Part shown: in pieces, positions 8,974-21,790 of the stretch
How positions within the stretch are numbered: position 1 is the stretch's first letter
How the letters are laid out: each line of letters opens with the position of its first letter
NCBI RefSeq assembly: GCF_000090795.2
Contig: NW_003546245.1
Span: forward strand, 681,316 to 720,556
Reading direction: 5' to 3'
Length of the DNA: 39,241 nt
Source of the DNA: Amphimedon queenslandica
Taxonomy: Eukaryota > Porifera > Demospongiae > Haplosclerida > Niphatidae
Translations under genes and position numbers: made by a program
Notes under the pieces: generated by a model
The model's database searches: none
Told to the model about the DNA's origin: nothing
The model's input: only the letters and a program-made list of their open reading frames with translations

Positions 8974-11900
8974 ATGATGGATGCTAGTCTGACGGACTCT
9001 TTTGAAGTAAACTGGAAGCAAACTGAAGGAACTGGTGGTGGTGAGGATTCATTGCTAAGCGATCTGCTTGTATCAGGAGGAGAAATAGAGGGAATGTTTC
9101 AGCAGAAGAGAAAACAAGAGAAGGACAAGAAAGCAAACAAGAAGAGTGGTTCGAATGGCCTAAAAGATCCAGTGATTGTCCTCAAAGACAGGCTCTCCAT
9201 CTACAATGACAAGAAGGATAAGAAGTACTGGCTCACACTCAATGAAGAGGTAAGAATCCCCCAAATGCCAGAAGCATGAGGGATTAGGGTGTTGTTCATA
9301 ATATTAATTAAGCTAATTTGTCTGATATGCACCTTTTCATAGCTACTTATTGTCAGCCCCTTTGATGATCTCCCTGGCATGCTTGCATACATCTTGCTAG
9401 GTTGTCCACAAAGCCCAGTCCCAAACAACCCACTGCTTGTTATGCATGTATGCATACAAGAACACAGCATCAAGGAGTAGTTTATTTGTTCCCAGGCTTT
9501 ATAGCAGTAAAACTATAATCACAATAAAGCCTGTCATCCTTTCTGACCGGTAGCCTTGGAATGCAGGATAGAGTACACAGTGACATTCTAGAGCCCCTAA
9601 CTAACTCCCACACTCTCACTGCTATGTAAGCTGCTACTGATGTTAGTGTAGGCTGCCCATGAAGGCAGTAGCTTATGATTTTTACCGAATCAAGTATTAA
9701 GGCGATTGGAATGATCATGTTGTAGTAAAGTTCACAACCTCCTACACGCTATGCCTCACTGTCTCTTTGTAGCTCTTAGCCTAGAATAAATAAAGCTACT
9801 CCTTATACAGTAATGACTGTAATGACTTAAAGAATTTTATCAAACAAAAAACAAGATGGAGTGACGATAATATTAACATATGCAGTGCCTGGCCATGCAC
9901 AAAGAATTTGTATATGCATTGTTATTCTCGACATGACAAGCCTAGCTAGCATTGCTGCATAAAATTTTTGCTGTGTGAGAAATGTGACACATAGTTGTTG
10001 GAATCCTGTTTGTGTTATGACTTTGTTTCTCTATCTATTATTTGGTGTCCTAATAGCTTAATTTGGCTATGTCTAATATGGATGTACACACAGTGAAGCA
10101 TTATCATGCTTATATATATGTCTTGTATACGTGAGCATATCGATGGGGTATGATGGGACCAGGTGGTAGCTGAATAGTAATGTATTGACTTGAAGTGTCA
10201 GACCATTTATGGGGAGTAAATTTATTTTTAACATGAGAGAGGCAGCTGTTGTTTGTCACTACATGCCTAGGAGAGCACCAGTGACAATATTAGTAACACA
10301 AAATAGCTCAAATGAGCTAAATAGACTTGCTAATGACTATACTAACAGGAGAGAGACAGAGTATAAGATCAAGTCATCTTTGTACTGGTAGCAGTATTGA
10401 TGTATAAACAATAAAGTAAGCTTCTGTCAGCTGTATCAAATGATGTATTACTTAGTTTAGAGTAGCGTGTGTGACATGTTATTGCCCTTTCCTTAAATGG
10501 CCCTCTACTTGTCATAAAGCAAGTATAGTATATCTCTGTGTGTGTATGTGTGTGCAATGGGCAGAGAATGTTATGACTCATTTAACCATATAATGATGCT
10601 CTACCAATACACCTCCTATTAAAGAAAAGTACAAAATCAAATGACATACATTTGTATGACGACTATTGAGTATCGGTTAGTTAGAATATCCTCATTTCTT
10701 ACTGATTCCATGGCATCTTTTTGGTGGAAAGAATGACAACAATTTATCCACTGAACATAGCAGTATACAGCTTCAGTCTATGCCAAAGGTTTCTATTTGT
10801 ACTTTATTCATTCATATGTACATAAACCTATGGGGGTGCACTGGTTGAATTAATGTCAGTGATGTGGCTGAAATTATAAATGTGTTATCTTTCCCTTTTT
10901 TATTTTGTCTTGGGCCTAGGGTGGATAAAGTAGCCTAAGTGCATAAGAGAGTCAACAAACAATGATTCGTAATACAAATATATGAACAATATATTGTCTA
11001 CACCCTAATTGGCTTGAGAGTTACTCATTTAGGATTCCTTTGTGATTTGAAAAGGCATTTCCCTTGCAATTTGGTAGACACAGTAAGCCAGTGCCCACTG
11101 CCCATTATGACTAGATGCACTATACGCTACAAACCAGCTCGACTCACTTATTACTACTATTATGAGAATTCCGTGTCTAATTTATCTACTACTTGTATTG
11201 TAGAGTTGCAAATAGTTTTGTATTATGCCGCTGTTGTTATGTAAACTAATGTATACCCAGAATTAGGTTAGAGGGGATTAATGAAGTAGTGTTTGCATAC
11301 AAAGGGAATGCAGAGCTATTGAATTTTTACTTTGTGAAATGACAGAACTTGTGTGCGTCTACAATAGAGTGGCATTTAGTATTAGGTGACAGGAAATATC
11401 TTACCCAGAGTATAGAGTATAATTCAGCATTCTCATAGGATTGCTGTCTCATTATTTTATATTAATATCACGTGTCATGTTGCAATACTAAACACATGAT
11501 ATCTTTCTTTATATACAGGATCTCACTTACAGCGGACTTATTGCTTTCCATTACAACAATGGCTACCAGATCCTTTTGGAGGACGTTAAAGTTAAAAACA
11601 CGGACAATGCCTCAAGTCTAATTCCTATACTCCTCTCCCACTTTCTGCCTCAGTCGGAGCTAGTGGCCACACAAGCTGAAACGAGCAGTAGCTATATTGT
11701 ATTAACACAAGGAGGAAGTGAGCATAATTCTGTTATTAATTACTTAACATTGTGTGTGTGACAGTGTATTGTGTTACCATTATATCACTTCATTCATTAC
11801 ATTATGCATGTAGATATGCATACAGGCACCCACACACACACACACATGTTATGTAAAATCCCTATAACTTGATCTCAGTTCCTGGACAATTGATCCATTC

Positions 11901-14852
11901 CCATTACATATGTGTTCATATATGTGAACTCTGTCATCTAATATCCTTTTATCTTTCTTATATAGTTGAGAGAGAATTAGACAGAGCAGAAAAGCCACTA
12001 GAAGTTGCTCTAGACTGCTCCATCAAAGGACTCCTTTTTCCTACCTTCACTCTAAAGACCTCAATCTCTCTATTACTCCAACTCCCAAACACTCCACAAC
12101 ACTTACGTAAGAAACTCTCCTCCTCCTCTCTAGCTACTAGCTCTCACTCAAGTCTCGGTCATGTATCATCAGAAGGGAGTGAGTCCCCACGAGTCACTGA
12201 AGCTAAAATGATCCCAATGAATGATGAGACACAGTATACTCACAGTAATAACAACAGTGGTACTAGTACTTCGTATTCATCAATGACACATCCTCCAAGA
12301 GGAGGAGGAGGAGGAGGGGCATCTCGGTCTCTCTTCAAGTCTCGTACTCAAGCTAATAACTCAAAGCAAAAAACTCTAGAGTTGACTAGTGCCAAGGTCA
12401 GTGATAGCTCTTTAAACTCGCCAGTAGGTACTCCGACAAGTCTTGTTCCAGACAAGCGCTCAAAATCTAAAATGGGGAATTTTGTGGAGGGAGTTGCTCG
12501 TTCATTTAAATCAAAACGAAAGCCAAGACCAACTTCAATATATCCTGAGAATGCAGGTCAGGTGGTCAGTCTGAGAGGGACCAACAGCTCTGCTGTGTTA
12601 CCAGCTGGTACACAACAAGCAGAGAGACGATTCACCATGCCAACAGTACTCCACATACACTATTCAAATGCTAAGAATGCCCAGCTGTACAAGAGCGTCC
12701 TCGTTTCTGAGAAATCCTCTACTCAAGAGGTCATCAAGCAGGCGTTGGACAGGTACGGGATGAAATTTGCTGACCCAACTGAGTTCCTGCTAATGGAAGT
12801 GACTGGACGCTGGGAAACCATGGCATCAAATTCACTGGAGACTGGGCTAGAGCAAGGACTAGGTGCTCTTGTGACCCCACTAAGTCCTGGGAACCCTGCC
12901 AATGCGAAGACTATATCAATGCCAGCTTTTGAAGAGTTTATCATATGTCACACGAGAGCTCTGACAGAAAACGAGCGACCGTACAACGTTCAGTTCTACC
13001 ACCAACCACCCCCGGGCCACACGAGACGATTTGAATTGAAATCGAAATATGATGAAGAAGAGTTAGAGGAAGAGGAAGAAACAGGCGAAGAAGACAAGCA
13101 TTTATTAAACAAGGAATTGCCAGGCTCTGTTCCAACCACACCTCTATTCGGGAGCACATCTCACCACAAGACAAAGAAAGAGAACAGATTAGGTAGTGAA
13201 GACACTCTCTCATACTTGACCACTTCAATATTAAAAGATGATAATGAGAGAGATGAGACAATTTTCTCTGCATCACTTCCGTCACTTTCATTTTTGGACT
13301 GCACTTCTCCTGATTATGCACTTGAGCCTCAGGCGGCACAGAATGACTCGCAATCTCAGACGCCCTCGCTCGTTAATTTACGATTAAACTATAACAAGGA
13401 CGAATTGATTGTTTACTCACTTACACACAATAAGTTCGCCCTCACAACAAGCGAGCATGTTATTACGACGCTCCAAGACCACCACCAAATCAAACTAAAT
13501 GTCACAAGAGGTGGACCGATCCTCTGCTGCCTTCAGTACAATACTAGAGAGCATAATTATAATGTAGAGCCTTACAATGCTACCATTAGTGTGAGTGGTG
13601 TTAGAGTCAGTGATAAGGTCACACTACAGCATGGGGATCTACTGCAAATTGGAGACACTCACTTGTTTATGTATCAGAATTTCTCTCAGCAGCAAGCTAG
13701 CGGTAATGGTTGGCCTTTCTCTTGGTATCCCTCACCAGTCAAGACAACAGGAGCTTCGACAGTATCCACTTCAAAGATAGGAGAACTGAGGGACACTGAG
13801 ACTAGCCATATCCATCCAATCTTACCCCAAATAATAACAACTCCAGTTCACGAAACAACAGTGGCAGAGCCCCAATCTGCTGTGCCTGATTCCTGCGTTA
13901 CAGTAGGAGAGCAGAGATATGAAGAGAGATACGACTTTAATAATAGGAAGCCTCTACCTACTCTGAGAGAGATTGAGCACAGTGATGAAGAGGAGTCACA
14001 CGATGAGCCTGATGGACGGCCCAGTTACCAAAGGGCCAGGAGCTACTCTGAGGGTCAAGTCAAGGCAATGTTGTCTCCTTCTGGTAGCCCTAGTCGTCGA
14101 AACAACAAACCATCTTCCTCTTCTTTCTTTGTAAGACATCAAAGGGGCACTGCTTCACCTAAAAACAGACCCTCCAGCTGCTATTCTCTTTTATTTCATC
14201 ACTTGTCGTCAAACGAGGACTCTATTCTTGATCTCATCATAAATGAGTTTCAACCAAAGTCAGTTCCTGGTTTCCCTCTTGCTCCCACGTACACACTGGC
14301 ACTGTGTCTGGAGCAGTATCTGAGAGAAGAGGACGGGAAGAAGAAGGCCAGTAGTCTCATGCGTAAAGTAGTTCTCTCTCTCCAACATGTTGTCTGTGTA
14401 AGTTATTTTCTGTTATAATAATAATAATAATAATAATCCTGTTAGTTTATCATACTTTTACTTGATGATGCTTTAAGCTAAAGATTACTGGTGCCACTAC
14501 TAATAAATTAGGCTCTCTCTACTCCTCTATAAACTCCAATTTGTTTGTGTATCTCTCTAATTTGCTTCATAATTGTTATTCATTCCTATACCTGCCCCAA
14601 TTTTGCAGTACTACTAACAATATTAGAACTGATACTACGACCTATATTAATAGTAATTTTTTGCTTATAGTAATCAACATCATTTGTAACATCACACGAT
14701 GCATACTTCACTAATAGTATTATGTTATTATTTAGGATATTACTAATGAATCATTATGGCAAGCAACAACCGAAGAAGATATGTTAAAGTATGTACTAGG
14801 AAAATAATCATTTTACCATCTCTCTCTCTTTCTCTCACTCTCTCTCTTTCTC

Positions 14853-14899
<47 letters not shown>

Positions 14900-17800
14900 C
14901 TCTCTTATGCAGTACCAATCCATTGGCTGCCATCCAGCCACTCCTTCATTCCGTATTGTTTTGGTTCTCAAACTGCCTCGAGGTTTATAACTATTTTCTA
15001 ACACAAGAGACCCTAAAGGACATATTGTTTGGCGATGAGGAGGAAGAGGAGAGCCCACTGACTCTTCTAGAGACAATGATACATAAACTATTTGAGCAAA
15101 TATTCTATCCAGTCAGCAAGGTGATATGCCTATTATATTAAGGCATGCAGTTTTTATTACTTGTATCCTATTTTCTTTAGATATTATACTCTATCTTACC
15201 TATGATGCTTGATGAAGTCCTCCATCATAGTGGTCCCTCTGGAGTTCCATTGGTTTCAGTGGATCAGTCCATCAGTTGCTTAAAGGAGGTCCTTGATATG
15301 ATGCTTGAGCTTCATGTCCACACTGAGGTAAAGAAAGACATAGCCAGTCAATGCTATAAGGTTTCATTTGTGTGTCTCTCTCTCTTTCTCTCACAGATGA
15401 TAGCTCATTTCTTTTCAAGTGTGTTCTTTTTCCTAAACGCTGCTCTCTTTAACACGTTCATTGATCAAGGACCAGAGATGGGATTATTCAAATACTCTAG
15501 AGGAACTAAAGTATTAAAAAATAATTAAATGACAAAATACCATTTATTTTCCATCATTCTTTACAGTTAAGGATGAGTCTAGACAGATTTGAAGGCTGGG
15601 CTGGGATTGTTGGGTTCAGGGACATTGTATTTCAATTTCTGGCCACATTCTCATCTGCCATTGACCTCATAGCAATATCACCTCATGAACTAATCAAAGT
15701 AAACAAACAAACAAATAAATAAATAAATAAATGAATAAATAAATAAATAAATAAATAAATGAATAAATAAATAAATGAATAAATAAATAAATAAATGAAT
15801 GAATAAATAAATAAATGTGACCATAATTGACAAAAGGGCCCTTATGGCGGATTTTAAAATTGATCGTTATAATGGAAAATATCAACCTGTAAGTGCTTTG
15901 TTAGACAATCATTGTTTCTAAAAGTTTCATGGTAACTTTTTGCATCCTGTGGAGTAATTTTATGATAAATGGGGCTCAGGAAGTTGGATTTCTTAGGCTA
16001 GAAAGACAAATTTCACCACCCGCCATAAGGTACCTTTTGTCAATTATGGTCACAAATGATAAATAATAATATTGTATATGTACAATATTATTTTTCTTGT
16101 ATATTGTTGTTATTGTTCCATTGTTTCTATTGTCTCTTCATTCAGTTCTCTTGGGATACACTGAGACAAGAGTTTCCCTGTCTTCATCCTGTACAGCTGA
16201 ACCACATATTAACTCACTACATTCTTCCCAAAGGATTAGAAGGCAACAACATCCCTTGGGCCCCGTCAGAAGAAGATTCAAGACAAATTGAAAACAAAGG
16301 CAAGTGAAATCAATAAAGAATGTTGGGATTAGATACTTTATCTGTCAATCAGATACTGCTAGATATACTTCTACACTTGGTATTATTATATAATTCTTAT
16401 TTATTTTTAGAAATGCTTCACGAGTCGTTTGAGTCCCATCCAGACTTCTACCTTCCGATCACTGGGTACTCGCTGGATCTCAACTGTCAACTCCAAGAGG
16501 ATCATTTGTTGCAAGACTTTGCAATGTCACTTCAAGAAAAACTGATAAAGAGAAAAAGTGAGTGATTCCAATAGCAAGTTTTTGACTTGAGAGTTAAGAT
16601 CCTGGAATAGGGTATTTCGTCAAAAATTTTAATGAGAAAATTCTCCATTTTTATGATTTTTTCTGATGCATATACATGTCCTTATGTTGTGTAGAAAGTT
16701 TGAGCTGATTCAGATCAAAATTAGATTTTTTATGATTTTTTAAAGTTACTCCAAAATCAGGCCAAAGTCCCTGTACTATAGTACAGGGTCTCGAGCCAAA
16801 TTTCACCAAAAATGACAAGGAGAGAATTTTCCATTTTTATAATTTTTTCTGATGCATATACATATCTTTATGTTGTGTAGAAAGTTTGAGCTGATTCAGA
16901 TCAAAATTGGATTTTTTAATGAATTTTTAAAGTTGCTCAAAAATTTGGCTCACAGCCCTGTATAGTGTTTATGATTTCTATCTCACTTTTTTTAGGAACT
17001 AGCAGTGTAGATTCTCCGGCACGTCATTCCCAGTCTCCATTAGCTAAAAGGAAGACCTCAAAACCATCTCTTGATGTATCCGATATTGTCAGAGACAGTC
17101 CGGACTTTTCAAAGTCTCCTCACAGGTAAAATATCATCTATCATAAAACACAACTAATACTGCATGAGTATTACTGCCTGTACTTTTACAATAAAAATGC
17201 AAAGTTACAGCTTTGAATTTACAAATGTTTCCTTGCAATTCCCATTGATCAAAATGATAAAAAATTACTTTTAATCATTACTTTATCTCCAGGCAAAAAT
17301 CGGCCAAGGTTAAGAAAGTCAGAAGAAGATCGGCCAACAAAGAATCTGCTCCGTCTGAACCACCTGGAGAGCTAAGAGGACGAGTAAAATCAATTGTAGC
17401 AACGAATATAATGATACTACCAGAGAAACTAACAATAATAGCAGCGGACCAGGGGCAGAGAGAAGAAGAGAGAGAAGATGACTACGAGGACTACGACTTT
17501 GAGAAATGGGTCAAAGAGACTTTCCCTGAAGGCTCAAACCTGATCAGCTTGCAGAGGAGTCACAGAGGATTTGGGTTTACCTTAAAAGAGAAAAAGGTGA
17601 AAAAAAATAAATTATATAAGATTTTAAATATAATTACATTTGACAGGGAAGGAAAGGATTATACCTTGAGATTGATGATACAGATACACTTGATGAAAAT
17701 GTGAGTCAATTATTATAACACTAGCTACTTATTTCATATCTTTTGTTCCATTTGTTACAGTCTGCAGATATTAGGACTGGAGACCAAGTGTTGGCAATTG

Positions 17801-17985
17801 ATGACCTTGTGGTAGCTGAAACCGACTATGCCATGTAAGCTAAGGAAAAAAATTATGCATTACACATGTATAAACATGATTGTTATGATTGCTGTTGTTA
17901 TAGGATAATGAAGTATTTTAAAGAAGCAGAGGAAGAGATAAGTATTGTACTCGCTCCATCAAATCAGCAATGGAACACACTTTAG
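8974..17985 (+). CDS. RADIL-like Rap/Ras effector with RA-RA-FHA-DIL-PDZ architecture
   Basis: Fifteen phase-consistent exons: 8974-9249, 11519-11717, 11966-14397, 14736-14788, 14913-15120, 15181-15327, 15397-15510, 15567-15698, 16146-16299, 16411-16557, 16996-17125, 17293-17596, 17647-17700, 17761-17834 and 17904-17985; about 1501 residues. Domains: an afadin-RA1-like ubiquitin fold (~95-195, with SGLIAFHY and ERELDRAEKPLEV); a disordered Ser-rich stretch; a second RA (~385-510, ending RRFELKSKYDEEEL as in RADIL); FHA (~630-730); DIL/dilute domain (~910-1240); and a C-terminal PDZ (~1420-1501, GFGFTLKEKK, TGDQVLAIDDLVV). Such proteins link Rap1-GTP to adhesion and the actin cortex. The single C-terminal PDZ and DIL match RADIL, while the first RA is afadin-like. 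The intron after 16299 uses a GC donor. ATG at 8974 is followed at once by a second ATG. Confidence 0.88.
9250..11518 (+). other. Large first intron of the RADIL-like gene
   Basis: A 2.27 kb intron from GTAAGAATCC to ATATACAG. The short open frames inside lack codon structure or similarity to known families, and I see no convincing gene, repeat array or element. Long first introns often hold enhancers; nothing specific is visible. Confidence 0.6.
14818..14908. repeat. (CT)n low-complexity tract in RADIL-like intron 4
   Basis: CT/TCTC tract of about 90 bp just upstream of the exon starting at 14913. It serves as an extended polypyrimidine tract. Confidence 0.9.
15703..15815. repeat. (AAAT)n microsatellite in RADIL-like intron 8
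   Basis: Over 25 AAAT-type tetranucleotides with a few AATG variants, directly preceding the MITE-like element at 15816. Such A-rich tracts often flank or arise from insertions. Confidence 0.92.
15816..16054. mobile_element. Second MITE-like element with ~34 bp terminal inverted repeats, in RADIL-like intron 8
   Basis: The left end TGTGACCATAATTGACAAAA and the right end TTTTGTCAATTATGGTCACA are perfect reverse complements. Similarity continues inward through CCTTATGGCGG / CCGCCATAAGG. Length is about 239 bp with no ORF. The terminal sequence differs from the element at 7940-8159, so it is a separate family. The target-site duplication is obscured by the adjacent AAAT repeat. Confidence 0.85.
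16600..16970. repeat. Satellite array B in RADIL-like intron 10
   Basis: Two monomers of about 186 bp, in opposite orientation to arrays A and C (GTAGAAAGTTTGAGCTGATT twice). A perfect 20 bp palindrome, CCCTGTACTATAGTACAGGG, lies at 16769-16788. It ends about 25 bp before the exon at 16996. Confidence 0.88.
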
Positions 17986-18320
17986 AAAGAACATGTTTAT
18001 CTCAATATACAATTCACACACACACTGCATACATTGACGGCTCTAAAATTATTATTATTATTATTATTATTGTTGGTGACTGGACAAAAAATGAATTTTT
18101 ATCATTATTATAATTATTAATCATTGTGTAATTTAAATGTATTGAATGAGAAGATAATTATTAAACAAAAAATAGCACACAAACAAAACGAAAAATGATA
18201 ATATATTATAATGATAATCATCAAATGTGTGCGTGTACAAGAGTGAGTAAAATAGCACTCTGAAATATTCTTGCATGCGAAATGTTCCAATATAGCATAT
18301 TATTCATACAACGTGTATCT
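17986..18320. other. Convergent 3' intergenic region between RADIL-like and kinase-kelch genes
   Basis: AT-rich 335 bp holding both 3' UTRs. It contains a (TTA)n run at about 18048-18072. No gene is seen. Confidence 0.6.
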
Positions 18321-21300
18321 TTATTGAGAGGAGGAAGAGGGAGAGAGAGGGAGAGTCGAAGGCAACTCAATCTTTGCGACATCGACAACACTAAAATAAG
18401 GATTACCACCGACAACAATCAAGGAAGAAGATGAGATAGAAGTGGCGCAGCATAATTTTCGCGAAGCATGCATTTTCTGTACTAGCGTCCAACTATGCAA
18501 CTCATCCTCGGGGAAGTAAGACCAGATCCACTCAGAAGGTTGGGATACAGAGACAGTTGTTTCGTTTCCCCCAAGAGCAAGGAGGTACCCGTTAAAGAGA
18601 CACAGTGTCATCATGGTGTAGGGACAGTCTGGATGAAACTCCCAGAGGTTTGATGAAGTAGTGGTAAGCCGGTTCATCCTGCTCATGGTTGCCAGGAGGC
18701 GGTCCATGGCTACAGAGAAGAAACTCCTAGAGAGACCCTCGTTGGTGAGCCCACCCATCACATACAACCGACTCCTATATATAACAGCAGAGCTACCAGC
18801 TACCCCAAAAGGAAGAGGGAAGGCCGTGCTCCATTGCTGTGATGGTAAATGAAGTATCTCTACAGTGCCAAGTATGCAACTGGAGTTGTTGATCCCTCCA
18901 AGAACTATAAGATAGTCTCCCCATGATACTGCAGTGGCTGCTGATCTCGCCGTGGGTAAAGGAGGCAGTACCTCGACCCACGCATTCTCTTCTAAGTCGT
19001 AAGTGAGTAGTTGCCGAGTACATTTCTGATCCTCAACTGAGATGCCCCCGATAATGACTAGCTCCCTGTTAATGATGGAGGAGGCATAATAAAACTGAGG
19101 GGTTGACTCGGTTAGTTTAGTCCATGAGTTAAGCTGCTTAGAGGAACAGTAATAAACATTAGTATTAGGGGAACCAGTGGCTGTGGCACCTCCACACAAG
19201 TACACACGAGGACTGGAGAGATAAACTCTGAGAGTTACTCCTTGAAGACCTTCCAAAAGACAGCGGTGGCTCGTCCAAGCAAACTGACCCGATTTGAGTA
19301 TCCTCTTGTTTCTCTCACGCTCTGCCTCAGAGAGGGCATGGTTCGTTATAACGGCGTATCCTTCCTCGGATTCTTCATCGTTTATTTCCTCTTCCTCCTC
19401 CTCCTCTTCCTCCTGGACAGGAGTGTCACCTTCTCCTTTTGAGCTGGTTTCACTCGACTTTTTTGACTTCTTCTTTCTCTTCAAGGCAGAGCGGAGCCTA
19501 CTCGATAGTTTCTTACTATCAGTAGCTGAAGCACTGGCCCCTCCACTCATAGCAGCAGCACTCATCACCTACAAAGGGAAGAATCTCTCATTGAGCATTG
19601 ACAATACAATCGTACATGTACATGTAGTTGTACATGTACAAGAAAATTTATTGTAATGATACAGTACATTGGTTTGTTCTCTATTGTAAAGGTTAAACCA
19701 CATAGAGTCCTGCTGGCATAGTATGATTTCAAAAAGGAACTAAATTATCATGTTTGTATGTCTTTACACAAATGGGGAGTAGCCCTCTGTGCATGGATAG
19801 TTATACTATACTTACTCATTCTCTCCCACTAATCCACTATCATTTTCCATTGTTACATTCATTCTCTCACACATTATTATTCTAGCCTAGAGTCTATCAA
19901 AATTATTCTAATGTACAATAGCTCAGTATATAAATACTATCACATGCAGAGTGTATCACATGCAGAGTCACCAGTCAGTCACACCACTGACTCACTGCTA
20001 ATGCACATATATAGAAGAAAAGCTTTTTATCTATATATAGTTGTGTATGGAGGTAATGTATTTACAGTAAGTGAAGAGCCTTCAGTTGTTCCAAGGAGCT
20101 GCTCCTTCAAGTGTAGATTCTGTTGCTGCTGTATGGAGAGATCATGAGATAATCTTTCTGCTTCTCCTTTCTATAAAGAAGACAAACACATAACAGATGG
20201 CACACACATTTACATTGTGTATTAAAGGATTGGCAATCCTCATGATAAATAATACATAGTCTTTCACTTGGTCACACTGTACATATGCAGAGTCTGTTGG
20301 CTATTTAGCTCCATTCACTCCCTAACACTACCGTACATACATATACTGATACAAAGTAAAAGATGTATCCATGTACATGTACACACAATAATACTCAGAC
20401 ATAACAATAAATGCAGCCATCCAGAAAACAATAGCCAATAGTAGTAGGTAGTGTACATGCACATGTAGTGCACATGCACTACACTATGTAACACGTGGCT
20501 CGCAGCTGCAAAAAGTGCAAATTTAATTGAATTTCTTGGCTGGCAGCAATTCAGCAAATGTCAGCTGGATTAGGTTAGCCCTTACTGTCACTTCCAGTTC
20601 TCCTCTTGTTCTCTCCAAGTCTTGCTGAAGTGATGATATTTGCTCTCTGATCCTCTCTGCTTCTCCATCCTGAGAGAGAGAGAGGGGGGAAAGAGAAAGG
20701 GAAACAGAAATAGAGAGTAAAATGAATTGAAAGATGTAATAAAAACAAGATGAGGGGGATAGATATAAAGAATAACAATGAAAAAGGTGAAATGTGTAAA
20801 CTAAACAGAAAAAGAACATCTCCTTACTTTAATTTGGCAAGCAAGTTTGCTTTCCTTGTAGCTCTCAGTTTGCTGTATCTTTTCCATTTCTCTACAAATA
20901 TCAAGAGCAGAGGGTCTAGCCTTTGGATTATTCTTAATGGAGTCGAGAGCAATCTTTGTGAGTGGGTGGTTCCTCCCGATGAGTTTAATGTGATTATGAC
21001 GCCTCTCAGACTCTGGAACCGTCTTTGGGAAACCTAACTTCCCCTTCTCCTGTTCTGGGCCTGGTTGAGGGAACTTGTGTGATCTAGTTTGAATGACTAT
21101 AACTCCGAGGGCAAATACGTCCATGGCTGGAGAGCAATCGGCTGGAATGTGTCTTACTTCGGGTGCCATGTACGCCATAGTGCCAGGGGCGGGGGTGTTT
21201 GCCATTCGCTGGAAAAAAGACGAAGACTCAACTTTAGACACCCCTAGATCAGTGACTTTAGCCCGATAGTCTCTACTGATTAGTATATTGTTAGAGGAAA

Positions 21301-21790
21301 GGTCACGGTGGACGATTGGAGGATGGAAAGCACCATGAAGGTAGGAGAGAGCCTTGGCAATATCATGGGTGATATTGACCTCAACAAAGAGAGGGAGGGT
21401 GGACGTACGGCGGAGTAACTGAGTAAGAGACTCATGCATCAGCTCCATTACAATCGCAGGGAGATTGGTCTCTTTGTCTAGCGTAATCCCGAGGAGTTGT
21501 ATGACGTTCGGGTGACGTATCTGGCTCAGTTTATTGCACTCGTTAAAGAATGATTCCAATATTATCTGAGCCTCCTCATCTAATTTGTTCACAACTACAT
21601 CAGTAGGGAAGAAGGAAGGAAGGAGCTTCTTAACAGCAACCGTCAGTCCGTGATAGTTGGCCAGTTTGACGACACCGTAGGCTCCTTCTCCTAGCTTTTT
21701 CTCCTCCATTATATCAATCCCGTGTATCATGTAGTCTTTGGGAAAGTTAGCTGGGAGTTTTACCATGCCACCGCCTCCTCCTGACGCCAT
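18321..21790 (-). CDS. TKL-type protein kinase fused to coiled coil and kelch repeats
   Basis: Four exons, all phase 0: 21790-20828, 20669-20586, 20170-20066 and 19568-18321; 799 residues. The kinase domain (~20-310) has a Gly loop (GEGAYGVV), VAVKK lysine, catalytic loop HRDLSSNN, DLG in place of DFG, and MAPEV. HRD Asp, the following Asn and DLG Asp are present, so it should be active. Two small exons then encode similar charged helices (DGEAER..., KGEAER...), a probable coiled coil. The last exon has a basic and poly-Glu linker, then kelch blades (YLCGGATATG, LVIIGGIS, LIVLGGINN, LYVMGGL, LLALGGNE, LIVVGG). Linker exons join in phase, supporting one protein. If the ATG at 19563 were independently used, the kelch part could be a separate gene. 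Function: signalling kinase with a protein-binding propeller; substrate unknown. Confidence 0.85.

Noticed and set aside
9201-11244. Several short open frames in the first RADIL-like intron
   Set aside because: All under 100 residues, without family similarity or splice support; expected by chance.
12941-13339. 132-residue minus-strand frame inside RADIL-like exon 3
   Set aside because: Antisense shadow of a well-supported coding exon, with no recognisable domain.
14756-15001. Ser/Leu-rich 81-residue frame
   Set aside because: Translation of a CT microsatellite in an intron.
18321-19568. Kelch exon as an independent gene starting with Met
   Set aside because: A splice acceptor (CTTTGTAG) lies directly before 19568, and two in-phase linker exons connect it to the kinase; kept as one gene but flagged.
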